From Agrostemma githago (Eukaryota; Streptophyta; Magnoliopsida; Caryophyllales; Caryophyllaceae): a stretch of DNA of 64,000 nt. The stretch is from contig OY288256.1 of the NCBI GenBank assembly GCA_958450325.1, positions 48,564,953 to 48,628,952 of the forward strand, written 5' to 3'. Every line of letters starts with the position of its first letter. The first letter of the stretch is position 1. The notes below the pieces were generated by a model that was given only the letters and a program-made list of their open reading frames with translations, was not told the DNA's origin and did no database searches. A program made the position numbers and the translations under genes. This document shows, piece after piece, positions 32,815 through 45,712 of this stretch.

Positions 32815-35101
32815 TGTAGACACCCACATTTTGACCGCCAGGTGTCTATAGTAGGTACCGCCAAACACCCGATGATGATCGGAGGCAAACATGCTTTAAT
32901 GACTCGGATATGGGCTCGAAATCATGGGCATTTGGTTTAGGCTTATTACGGAGTACATATCTTACAAAACCAACCTCAAATCCAGGCCCAGTGGGTCGTT
33001 TCGAGTCAAATGAGACTAATTTGGGTCGATTCCGACACCAGGGGTAAACCGTCTTTTTACGACCGAGTCAAAACCCGGTCAAAAATATTCTCGAGACACG
33101 TGAGTCAGCCGTGACACCTCACATGGCTGATTCGGTCCCAAATACTACAAAAATCAGCTTTCATAAATATTAAACAAATCCGTATAAGGATAGAATTCGA
33201 TCTCAAGTAGGAATTCTATCCGAAAACCGAAACAAATCGCCAACCAAGCTCAAACACTCGGCCAAACAGCCGAGACACTCCCCAACCAGCCGAGTTACTT
33301 GGCTTCTCCACCAAGAAATGAGACTTTCGTTCCCTTTTGAACTCTCGCGTTTCCTATCCAAACCGGTATTTCTTGTCACACAAGCAAGACTACCTCGACC
33401 CCTATAAATAGGACCTCCCGTCCAACACAAAAAACACGATTTCAGACAACGATTCTACACAACAATTACACATCGTAAATCTACCATTCACATATCCTTA
33501 ACATCTAGTAAGAATTCCCGACGTAATCCCGAAGTAGTCTCGAAAATACCGACGAAACCGACCCCATCATCCGGCCGAACCCACCGTCACCTCACCCATA
33601 AAAAAACGCACCAAACCGACACCTTAACTCATCCCGCATCATCTCGACGCTCCTGTGCCTAAGCCACCGTCCGACGAGCTCTATACCGAGAAAGTAAAGC
33701 CTGTAGGTTGAGGGTGTAAATCAAACCCGATTCTTCTCCTTTCTCTCTCTCTCACGTCTTTTTTCCTTTTTTCGTCCGTCACTTTTTTTTTTTACGAGTC
33801 GTCGGTCGTTTCGTATTATTAATATGGGTCGTTCGTCACATATTTTTATTTATTACTAATAATCGATACTACAAAAAACTATTTTTATAACGTTCTTAAA
33901 ATACGATACCGATTCTCTAATCGAATATCGTATCTACAAGAACTAAATTAATTAATTCTCGCTGATGCTAACAAAATCATTACATCTTTTTTTAACAAAC
34001 TTCGATGATTTTAAACGCGGAGAGAATTAACATCTTTTTCGTTCAAATTCTTTTTTTTTACTTTTCGCTCAAAACAAACTTTTTTTAAAACTTTTTCTAA
34101 AACATTCCGACTATTCGATATCGATTTCATAATCGAATATCGAAAATATAAATCGAGTATGAATTAATCCATATTTGTACGCAATTTATAAAAATTGACG
34201 ATTTTCGACAAATAAAAAAAACCGGCAGGCCACCACGCGGGTCGCGCGCCTGTCAGGCGACCCGCGCGGCAGCCTGATTCGTCGGCTTCTTCTTTTTTTT
34301 CGTTTCCTCGCTTTTCTATTTTTTATTCTTTTCGAGTATTACATAAAAAGTGACTTTCGCGACATATTTCGATAAATACTTTTTTCGACCTCGGTCAACA
34401 CGTGTTAATCCATCACGTGTCATAAACCTTTTTCAAAATCATGCATATTATTTATTTACATTTTTATTCGATTTATTCATCGTTACTAACTCGTTTTCTC
34501 GTGTTTGTAGCAATTTTATTTTATTTTGTTTTTTATCGTTTTATTAGACTAAAACGACTTCACATGCTAAAATAACTTTGACGTTATTAGTTTAATATGC
34601 ATTAAACGACTTAGCAACCCACTTATTTATTTTTCTCACATGCTTAGGAAAATAATGTTTGCATATCATTCAACCGTCGAACTAACCCGTGTACACCAAA
34701 AACGAACGATATCTTAGTAAAGGCCGCTAAGTGCGGGCGGGGTTGGGTGTCTCAGTGAACTTCCCAACACGTACCCTCACCCCTTACTCAGAACCATGGT
34801 TTCCGGATGTCCGAATCCATTGGCAACGAGAGTCATTCAATACACGGTATCCGATAATGTCGGTATCGGTATCGTAATGCAAAGGGACGAGCCCAATAAA
34901 CTCTGACATCGGAAATGGGCCGTATTTTGTATACGGCCCACTACGACATAGAGTGGGCTCGAACGGTTCCAAATAACCACAAAATTCGGTGGCGACTCCT
35001 ACTTCGATTTAAATTTCAATTTCACCATCTCATATGGAGATTCATTCGCCTCCCCAAACCCGCGCGTGGCCGCGTCGGGGTGGACCTATGTCATGTCCAC
35101 A
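32815..35101 (+). mobile_element. Array LTR4 (2287 bp)
   Basis: Shared LTR, nearly identical to LTR2, which lies 12,918 bp upstream. Differences seen include GTTCTTAAAATAC near 33893 (LTR2: GTTCTTATAATAC) and CAGCCTGATT near 34270 (LTR2: CAGCGTGATT). Confidence 0.93.
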
Positions 35102-38100
35102 ATTTGGCGACTCTGCTGGGGATCAACCGATGAGTCACTTACCATCGACATCCTCAGGGTGAGACTCGAAAAGAAATCGTTCGAATAGTAATGTACACGT
35201 TTTAGTTCAATGGTTCATGCATAACCCATTCTTTCCCGGGCCGGTTACTTGTGACCGACGTCCCACTATACCACGGTGCGTTCCTACTTGGACCCACTAA
35301 AGACTTCGATGGCGGAACTCGCATGGGTTTTATGGCAGGTTCTAAGACCAACTCGGCTTAGGAAGACCGTCCTGATTTGCGAGAAAGCTATCGTCGTTGG
35401 TATAGACCCTATTAGACCGACCGAGACTTAGACTAAGAGCATACATGGTGTCGTTATACTGTTTCCGTGACTACATGCTACCTGGTCCGTGTCTCATCTT
35501 TTCAAAAAACCGTCGTTTTCAAAAACTTACATCTTTTTTCGAAAATCATCCATTTTTCAAAACCCGGAAAGCTACCGAATTTAGGACTTATGATTTTGAC
35601 TCAAAATAGCCTATTTTCTAGCCGATATGCTGTCCAAACCTTTTCAAAAATCCAAAATCTCGGCCCGATAACTTTTTTTCGATTTTCAAAAAAAATCGGG
35701 CCCTCCAATCCGTTTTGTTCGGGTTTTACAAATCCAAATCCTCTTTTCAAAGCTTTCTTCTTAGGACTTCCCGTATTTAGCAGTGTCGGGTCTTGTCATA
35801 AGTTGTTAGAGTCCATAGCGTCGAAACTCCGTCGATCTTACATCACGAGTTTCTACCCCATCCCAAGTCCGCCTTATTTGTCAAGGCACGGCCCACCTAC
35901 GTAGGACAAACTCCTACAAAGGGAAGCCCATTTACACTTTAGGGTCCAAAGTCTGGGGAATAGCTCACACGTAAGTCTTTCTTCACACGGGACTAGGCCC
36001 ACTTTGCCAAATTATAAGGAAGGCTCACCATCCACGAGTCACCCGTCTAGGTGTCCTTTCTGACTCATTTCCTTTTCGGGTTTTCCTCACTCGGGGGCTA
36101 CCCTTCATCAGAGCGGTCAATAACGGTTGTTCTAAGGGTCATGTCTTACACGTGTTTTCTCACGTACCCCACTTTTGAGTCACTTAGATGTCACACCATC
36201 TAAGCCTTTAGTCTCACTCGGGGGCTGTCCTTCACCCGAGCAGTCGACCACGGTCACCTTAAGGGGTAGTACTTTACGTCCATCCTACACTGGCGTCCTT
36301 ATGATGCCTTCTCCGAGTCGAACATATGCTACGAACACTCGAGTCATCTAGGGTTACGTCACCACGGTTGGTCCGAGCACTCGGCGCGGTCAAACACGGT
36401 CGCCCCATTTTCGGACTCACTCTTCCGCATCTCGAGTCCAAGTCGCGGTCGTTACTTTGTCTAGGTCAACGTTCGAGTATCCCAGTCCAAGAGTCTTAGT
36501 CATTCCCGTCACCCCGGGCCATGTCTAGTTTGACTCCCTCTCTTGCATTTGCACAAAGCCGAGTTTAGGCGAGTCGTGGCACCTGTCGAAGACCTTACCA
36601 AAAAAAAACAACCAATCGAGCGTCCGAAAGTCCGGATTTGATTCGAGTCTAAGTCTGAGTTCGAGTCTAGGATACCCTACATCCTCATTTCCAAATCAGA
36701 GTCAGAGTCTTTTGCATTCTGTCCTCTTTTCAAAATTCAATAAAATCAGTTTTTCTATTTCTCATATATACTTTCCTTATGTGTTTCCGAGAACATGATG
36801 AATACCGTCATACACTGTGAGCACATGCACGTGACTATTATAGGCCCATCTATAACGACTGCAGGAAACTGAACCCGTGTTTTCCTTAACCTGTTCCATG
36901 TCTGACATAGAAAGCCACATAACCACCCTTAGCAGGAGCGGCATCGAATCCTAGGACAAATCTAGGTAGTCTCCTAGTTTGGGTTCAAGACGGGAGGCAA
37001 GCCCATTTCGCACCATAAACACCCATCCAATAAGACTAGCCAGTCCCTACCTTAGGTGTTAGTCTGACCGACAAAAAAAAAAGCTGGACAAAAAAATCAA
37101 AAGTCCAAGAGAAAAAGCAAAAGGCCAAAACAAAAAAAGCTGGCCATGATAAAAAAAATTATCAACATCCCTCGACCAAACACGGTCAACTCAAATGAAG
37201 AATCCCATGACCGGGGCTAAGAGGTCAACCCAAAGAATTCAAAAACCCATGACCGTAGTTAACGATTAACTCAAGTGAAACGGTCAATTCAAAATTATCA
37301 AAACCCAAACCATCAAATAGGGGAGAAACAATCAAGCTGGTCAGCTAGCACCACATCTAAGCTTCCCACATTACAACCCTCAAGACCTTCCCGAGACCTA
37401 GGCTAGAGACAGCTCGGATTTTTGAGGATTCAAGCTCCATAGGATACCCTAACCATTAGGGCCAGACATGGAAATCAGATCCCCCATTATCAAACCTACC
37501 CCGATCGAAGTTCGAGTCATTATTACTCGACTTCCCCTTTTTCTACCACATTACAATACCTTACCCTCGAAGCCTTAGCTCCACAAAATCAAGCTCCAGA
37601 TTTCGAATCATCAAAGCCACTTACTTCCTAGCACCACATTTCCAAAAAAACATCTAAACCAGTTACCAACCCCAAACACGGGAATTCAACTTGCGGTCGG
37701 CATAGAACATGCCCAAATAGTTCACACCACCTCTGGGGGCTACCCCGGAAAATGCTCACAGTCACAGGATCAACATCCTAACTATTCTAGCCCTTTGGTC
37801 AAGACATCATTGGGAATGCACCTAGCCTACACCATCGCTATGGCTAGTTACACACAAAGCTCTAATCAACTAGGCACCAAAACATATCTTCAACACTGAA
37901 CTACGGCTTGGTTTGATTTCACAACACGTGAATACGTAGGCAGCCTTTCAAAAGAGGTACAACCACCCACATTGACACTCATTCAAAAGCACCATCATTC
38001 CGGTCACGACACTGTCATGTTCTCAGCAGCTAGCTTTGTCGTCCCGGGGGCTTCTCTTAGGCAGAAGTTCTCCATCCACTCACATAATTCAAAGTCTTTC

Positions 38101-39260
38101 AAAAACTAGCCTCTTTTCTATAGTGTGTCCTAGTACTCGGCCCAGTCGAAGACAAGAATCTGTCAGAGACTCGAGACAACACCTACTTTGGGAACATGCC
38201 CCGAAACCAAAAAAAAAATTCAAAAGAACACCAGTCTACGACATTGCTACCACAAAGCCCTGTCGTACGGAAACAATCTCACTCTGAGGATTCGACCATG
38301 TTGCCACACGCCTAAGCTACGGAATACCGCAACTTAAGAGTCTTGTCATCTTAGGTGGCCCATCCCCTACCGAGTCACGGTCCAACCCTTAGAGAGTCCA
38401 GTCGTGTCTGCCAACTCGTCCGGTCACGTCCAGAGTCGAGTCTGTCGGCATGTCTCTCTCCAAATTCTTATTTTAAAATTTGCAAAACTTAGCCATTTGA
38501 GAAAATCCCTTTCCTAGTCACCCCGGGAATAGGAATTTTTATCACACTTCATCTACGCATACAGGCCTAACCAGAGGATTTTAGAAGTCCGTGTCAGAAT
38601 CTGATCGGGAATCAAGTCATCCCAAGCATTCTAATTTCCCAAAAAAATTCAAAAATTTTCAGCGTTTCCAAAAAATTTCAAAAATTTTCAGCATTTTCTT
38701 TCCAAAAATCAATCAAAAAAATCATTTTCTTCCCCAGCGTGAGTCAATGTTTTATCTGAATGTTGCATGCAAAACAGGCAGGTATCCCAAGACTCCCGAA
38801 GAATTCTCAAAGTCTCTGTGAAAATTCAAGCAACATTTTTACTGAAGAATCGGATGTAAGCGGTACATCCGCAGCTTCCAATGGAGGCTCCCGCGCAAAT
38901 CAAAGATGGGACGCATCTGTAAACAGGTACACCCATAGCCTCCAATAAAGGCACCCGCATAATTCAAAGATGGGACACGTCTGTAAACAGTCGCACCCAT
39001 AGCCACCAAGGAAAGCTCCCGCGCAATTCCAAGATGGGATATGTCTGTAAACAGACATACCCAAGATCTTTTAAGAAAAATCCCCACGACATTATTTCTA
39101 CCCAGGTATGATTTCAATCTTATGGCTGGCGAGCCCCACCAACGCAAGTCTAATGGACTCTAAACGACCCGATCGGAAGTCTGCCAGGTCTTAATCCTCG
39201 ATTGGCCTGGTAGCTACTCTGACTTTCGCCTTGTCCAAGCCTCAGTCAGAGTGGGGGCTC
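35102..39260 (+). mobile_element. Array internal region 4 (4159 bp)
   Basis: PBS 35105-35124. It shares rare variants with region 2 (CACGTAAGTC, GGTCAATAACGG, TTTCGCACCATAAAC, GAATACCGCAAC) up to about the equivalent of 25500, but its tail near 38975 matches regions 1 and 3. It is therefore a mosaic. RNA module at 37896-37963. Confidence 0.9.
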
Positions 39261-41550
39261 TGTAGACACCCACATTTTGACCGCCAGGTGTCTATAGTAG
39301 GTACCGCCAAACACCCGATGATGATCGGAGGCAAACATGCTTTAATGACTCGGATATGGGCTCGAAATCATGGGCATTTGGTTTAGGCTTATTACGGAGT
39401 ACATATCTTACAAAACCAACCTCAAATCCAGGCCCAGTGGGTCGTTTCGAGTCAAATGAGACTAATTTGGGTCGATTCCGACACCAGGGGTAAACCGTCT
39501 TTTTACGACCGAGTCAAAACCCGGTCAAAAATATTCTCGAGACACGTGAGTCAGCCGTGACACCTCACATGGCTGATTCGGTCCCAAATAATACAAAAAT
39601 CATCTTTCATAAATATTAAACAAATCCGTATAAGGATAGAATTCGATCTCAAGTAGGAATTCTATCCGAAAACCGAAACAAATCGCCAACCAAGCTCAAA
39701 CACTCGGCCAAACAGCCGAGACACTCCCCAACCAGCCGAGTTACTTTGCTTCTCCACCAAGAAACGAGACTTTCGTTCCCTTTCGAACTCTCGTGTTTCC
39801 TATCCAAACCGGTATTTCTTGTCACACAAGCAAGACTACCTCGACCCCTATAAATAGGACCTCCAGTCCAACACAAAAAACACGATTTCAGACAACGATT
39901 CTACACAACAATTACACATCGTAAATCTACCATTCACATATCCTTAACATCTAGTAAGAATTCCCGACGTAATCCCGAAGTAGTCTCGAAAATACCGACG
40001 AAACCGACCCCATCATCCGGCCGAACCCACCGTCACCTCACACATAAAAAAACGCACCAAACCGACACCTTAACTCATCCCGCATCATCTCGACGCTCCC
40101 GTGCCTAAGCCACCGTCCGACGAGCTCTATACCGAGAAAGTAAAGCCTGTAGGTTGAGGGTGTAAATCAAACCCGATTCTTCTCCTTTCTCTCTCTCTCT
40201 CACGTCTTTTTTCCTTTTTTCGTCCGTCACTTTTTTTTTTACGAGTCGTCGGTTGTTTCGTATTATTAATATGGGTCGTTCGTCACATATTTTTATTTAT
40301 TACTAATAATCGATACTACAAAAAACTATTTTTATAACGTTCTTAAAATACGATACCGATTCTCTAATCGAATATCGTATTTACAAGAACTAAATTAATT
40401 AATTCTCGCTGATGCTAACAAAATCATTACATCTTTTTTTAACAAACTTCGATGATTTTAAACGCGGAGAGAATTAACATCTTTTTCGTTCAAATTCTTT
40501 TTTTTTTTACTTTTCGCTTAAAACAAACTTTTTTTAAAACTTTTTCTAAAACATTCCGACTATTCGATATCGATTTCATAATCGAATATCGAAAATATAA
40601 ATCGAGTATGAATTAATCCATATTTGTACGCAATTTATAAAAATTGACGATTTTCGACAAATAAAAAAAACCGGCAGGCCACCACGCGGGTCGCGCGCCT
40701 GTCAGGCGACCCGCGCGGCAGCCTGATTCGTCGGCTTCTTCTTTTTTTTCGTTTCCTCGCTTTTCTATTTTTTATTCTTTTCGAGTATTACATAAAAAGT
40801 GACTTTCGCGACATATTTCGATAAATACTTTTTTCGACCTCGGTCAACACGTGTTAATCCATCACGTGTCATAAACCTTTTTCAAAATCCTGCATATTAT
40901 TTATTTACATTTTTATTCGATTTATTCATCGTTACTAACTCGTTTTCTCGTGTTTGTAGCAATTTTATTTTATTTTGTTTTTTATCGTTATATTAGACTA
41001 AAACGACTTCACATGCTAAAATAACTTTGACGTTATTAGTTTAATATGCATTAAACGACTTAGCAACCCACTTATTTATTTTTCTCACATGCTTAGGAAA
41101 ATAATGTTTGCATATCATTCAACCGTCGAACTAACCCGTGTACACCAAAAACGAACGATATCTTAGTAAAGGCCGCTAAGTGCGGGCGGGGTTGGGTGTC
41201 TCAGTGAACTTCCCAACACGTACCCTCACCCCTTACTCAGAACCATGGTTTCCGGATGTCCGAATCCATTGGCAACGAGAGTCATTCAATACACGGTATC
41301 CGATAATGTCGGTATCGGTATCGTAATGCAAAGGGACGAGCCCAATAAACTCTGACATCGGAAATGGGCCGTATTTTGTATACGGCCCACTACGACATAG
41401 AGTGGGCTCGAACGGTTCCAAATAACCACAAAATTCGGTGGCGACTCCTACTTCGATTTAAATTTCAATTTCACCATCTCATATGGAGATTCATTCGCCT
41501 CCCCAAACCCGCGCGTGGCCGCGTCGGGGTGGACCTATGTCATGTCTACA
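39261..41550 (+). mobile_element. Array LTR5 (2290 bp)
   Basis: Shared LTR. Private changes include CATCTTTCAT near 39601, CAAAATCCTGCAT near 40883, and TGTCTACA at its 3' end in place of TGTCCACA. Confidence 0.93.
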
Positions 41551-44500
41551 ATTTGGCGACTCTGCTGGGGATCAACCGATGAGTCACTTACCATCGACAT
41601 CCTCAGGGTGAGACTCGAAAAGAAATCGTTCGAATAGTAATGTACACGTTTTAGTTCAATGGTTCATGCATAACCCATTCTTTCCCGGGCCGGTTACTTG
41701 TGACCGACGTCCCACTATACCACGGTGCGTTCCTACTTGGACCCACTAAAGACTTCGATGGCGGAACTCGCATGGGTTTTATGGCAGGTTCTAAGACCAA
41801 CTCGGCTTAGGAAGACCGTCCTGATTTGCGAGAAAGCTATCGTCGTTGGTATAGACCCTATTAGACCGACCGAGACTTAGACTAAGAGCATACATGGTGT
41901 CGTTATACTGTTTCCGTGACTACATGCTACCTGGTCCGTGTATCATCTTTTCAAAAAACCGTCGTTTTCAAAAACTTACATCTTTTTTCGAAAATCATCC
42001 ATTTTTCAAAACCCGGAAAGCTACCGAATTTAGGACTTATGATTTTGACTCAAAATAGCGTATTTTCTAGCCGATATGCTGTCCAAACCTTTTCAAAAAT
42101 CCAAAATCTCGGCCCGATAACTTTTTTTCGATTTTCAAAAAAAATCGGGCCCTCCAATCCGTTTTGTTCGGGTTTTACAAATCCAAATCTTCTTTTCAAA
42201 GCTTTCTTCTTAGGACTTCCCGTATTTAGCAGTGTCGGGTCTTGTCATAAGTTGTTAGAGTCCATAGTGTCGAAACTCCGTCGATCTTACATCACGAGTT
42301 TCTACCCCATCCCAAGTCCGCCTTATTTGTCAAGGCACGGCCCACCTACGTAGGACAAACTCCTACAAAGGGAAGCCCATTTACACTTTAGGGTCCAAAG
42401 TCTGGTGAATAGCTCACACGTAGGTCTTTCTTCACACGGGACTAGGCCCACTTTGCCAAATTATAAGGAAGGCTCACCATCCACGAGTCACCCGTCTAGG
42501 TGTCCTTTTCGACTCATTTCCTTTTCGGGTTTTCCTCACTCGGGGGCTACCCTTCATCAGAGCGGTCAATCACGGTTGTTCTAAGGGTCATGTCTTACAC
42601 GTGTTTTCTCACGTACCCCACTTTTGAGTCACTTAGATGTCACACCATCTAAGCCTTTAGTCTCACTCGGGGGCTGTCCTTCACCCGAGCAGTCGACCAC
42701 GGTCACCTTAAGGGGTAGTACTTTACGTCCATCCTACACTGGCGTCCTTATGATGCCTTCTCCGAGTCGAACATATGCTACGAACACTCGAGTCATCTAG
42801 GGTTACGTCACCACGGTTGGTCCGAGCACTCGGCGCGGTCAAACACGGTCGCCCCATTTTCGGACTCACCCTTCCGCATCTCGAGTCCAAGTCGCGGTCG
42901 TTACATTGTCTAGGTCAACGTTCGAGTATCCCAGTCCAAGAGTCTTAGTCATTCCCGTCACCTCGGGCCATGTCTAGTTTGACTCCCTCTCTTGCATTTG
43001 CACAAAGCCGAGTTTAGGCGAGTCGTGGCACCTGTCGAAGACCTTACCAAAAAAAAAACGACCAATCGAGCGTCCGAAAGTCCGGATTTGATTCGAGTCT
43101 AAGTCTGAGTTCGAGTCTAGGATACCCTACATCCTCATTTCCAAATCAGAGTCAGAGTCTTTTGCATTCTGTCCTCTTTTCAAAATTCAATAAAATCAGT
43201 TTTTCTATTTCTCATATATACTTTCCTTATGTGTTTCCGAGAACATGATGAATACCGTCATACACTGTGAGCACATGCACGTGACTATTATAGGCCCATC
43301 TATAACGACTGCAGGAAACTGAACCCGTGTTTTCCTTAACCTGTTCCATGTCTGACATGGAATGCCACATAACCACCCTTAGCAGGAGCGGCATCGAATC
43401 CTAGGACAAATCTAGGTAGTCTCCTAGTTTGGGTTCAAGACGGGAGGCAAGCCCATTTCCCACCATAAACACCCATCCAATAAGACTAGCCAGTCCCTAC
43501 CTTAGGTGTTAGTCTGACCGACAAAAAAAAAGCTGGACAAAAAAATCAAAAGTCCAAGAGAAAAAGCAAAAGGCCAAAACAAAAAAAGCTGGCCATGATA
43601 AAAAAAAATTATCAACATCCCTCCACCAAACACGGTCAACTCAAATGAAGAATCCCATGACCGGGGCTAAGAGGTCAACCCAAAGAATTCAAAAACCCAT
43701 GACCGTAGTTAACGATTAACTCAAGTGAAACGGTCAATTCAAAATTATCAAAACCCAAACCATCAAATAGGGGAGAAACAATCAAGCTGGTCAGCTAGCA
43801 CCACATCTAGCCTTCCCACATTACAACCCTCAAGACCTTCCCGAGACCTAGGCTAGAGACAGCTCGGATTTTTGAGGATTCAAGCTCCATAGGATACCCT
43901 AACCATTAGGGCCAGACATGGAAATCAGATCCCCCATTATCAAACCTACCCCGATCGAAGTTCGAGTCATTATTACTCGACTTCCCCTTTTTCTACCACA
44001 TTAAAATACCTTACCCTCGAAGCCTTAGCTCCACAAAATCAAGCTCCAGATTTCGAATCATCAAAGCCACTTACTTCCTAGCACCACATTTCCAAAAAAA
44101 CATCTAAACCAGTTACCAACCCCAAACACGGGAATTCAACTTGCGGTCGGCATAGAACATGCCCAAATAGTTCACACCACCTCTGGGGGCTACCCCGGAA
44201 AATGCTCACAGTCACAGGATCAACATCCTAACTATTCTAGCCCTTTGGTCAAGACATCATTGGGAATGCACCTAGCCTACACCATCGCTATGGCTAGTTA
44301 CACACAAAGCCCTAATCAACTAGGCACCAAAACATATCTTCAACACTGAACTACGACTTGGTTTGATTTCACAACACGTGAATACGTAGGCAGCCTTTCA
44401 AAAGAGGTACAACCACCCACATTGACACTCATTCAAAAGCACCATCATTCCGGTCACGACACTGTCATGTTCTCAGCAGCTAGCTTTGTCGTCCCGGGGG

Positions 44501-45712
44501 CTTCTCTTAGGCAGAAGTTCTCCATCCACTCACATAATTCAAAGACTTTCAAAAACTAGCCTCTTTTCTATAGTGTGTCCTAGTACTCGGCCCAGTCGAA
44601 GACAAGAATCTGTCAGAGACTCGAGACAACACCTACTTTGGGAACATGCCCCGAAACCAAAAAAAAAAAATTCAAAAGAACACCAGTCTACGACATTGCT
44701 ACCACAAAGCCCTGTCGTACGGAAACAATCTCACTCTGAGGATTCGACCATGTTGCCACACGCCTAAGCTACGGAATAGCGCAACTTAAGAGTCTTGTCA
44801 TCTTAGGTGGCCCATCCCCTACCGAGTCACGGTCCAACCCTTAGAGAGTCCAGTCGTGTCTGCCGACTCGTCCGGTCACGTCCAGAGTCGAGTCTGTCGG
44901 CATGTCTCTCTCCAAATTCTTATTTTAAAATTTGCAAAACTTAGCCATTTGAGAAAATCCCTTTCCTAGTCACCCCGGGAATAGGAATTTTTATCACACT
45001 TCATCTACGCATACAGGCCTAACCAGAGGATTTTAGAAGTCCGTGTCAGAATCTGATCGGGAATCAAGTCATCCCAAGCATTCTAATTTCCAAAAAAAAT
45101 TCAAAAATTTTCAGCGTTTCCAAAAAATTTCAAAAATTGTCAGCATTTTCTTTCCAAAAATCAATCAAAAAAATCATTTTCTTCCCCAGCGTGAGTCAAT
45201 GTTTTATCTGAATGTTGCATGCAAAACAGGCAGGTATCCCAAGACTCCCGAAGAATTCTCAAAGTCTCAGTGAAAATTCAAGCAACATTTTTACTGAAGA
45301 ATCGGATGTAAGCGGTACATCCGCAGCTTCCAATGGAGGCTCTCGCGCAAATCAAAGGTGGGACGCATCTGTAAACAGGTACACCCATAGCCTCCAATAA
45401 AGGCACCCGCATAATTCAAAGATGGGACGCGTCTGTAAACAGTTGCACCCATAGCCTCCAAGGCAAGCTCCCGCGCAATTCCAAGATGGGATATGTCTGT
45501 AAACAGACATACCCAAGACTTTTTAAGAAAAATCCCCACGACATTATTTCTACCCAGGTATGATTTCAATCTTATGGCTGGCGAGTCCCACCAACGCAAG
45601 TCTAATGGACTCTAAACGACCCGATCGGAAGTCTGCCAGGTCTTAATCCTCGATTGGCCTGGTAGCTACTCTGACTTTCGCCTTGTCCAAGCCTCAGTCA
45701 GAGTGGGGGCTC
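41551..45712 (+). mobile_element. Array internal region 5 (4162 bp)
   Basis: PBS 41554-41573. Full-length non-coding internal region with its own substitutions (for example CATGGAATGCC near 43357, CTCTCGCGC near 45340). RNA module at 44346-44413, with CTACGACTTGG in place of CTACGGCTTGG. Confidence 0.9.
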
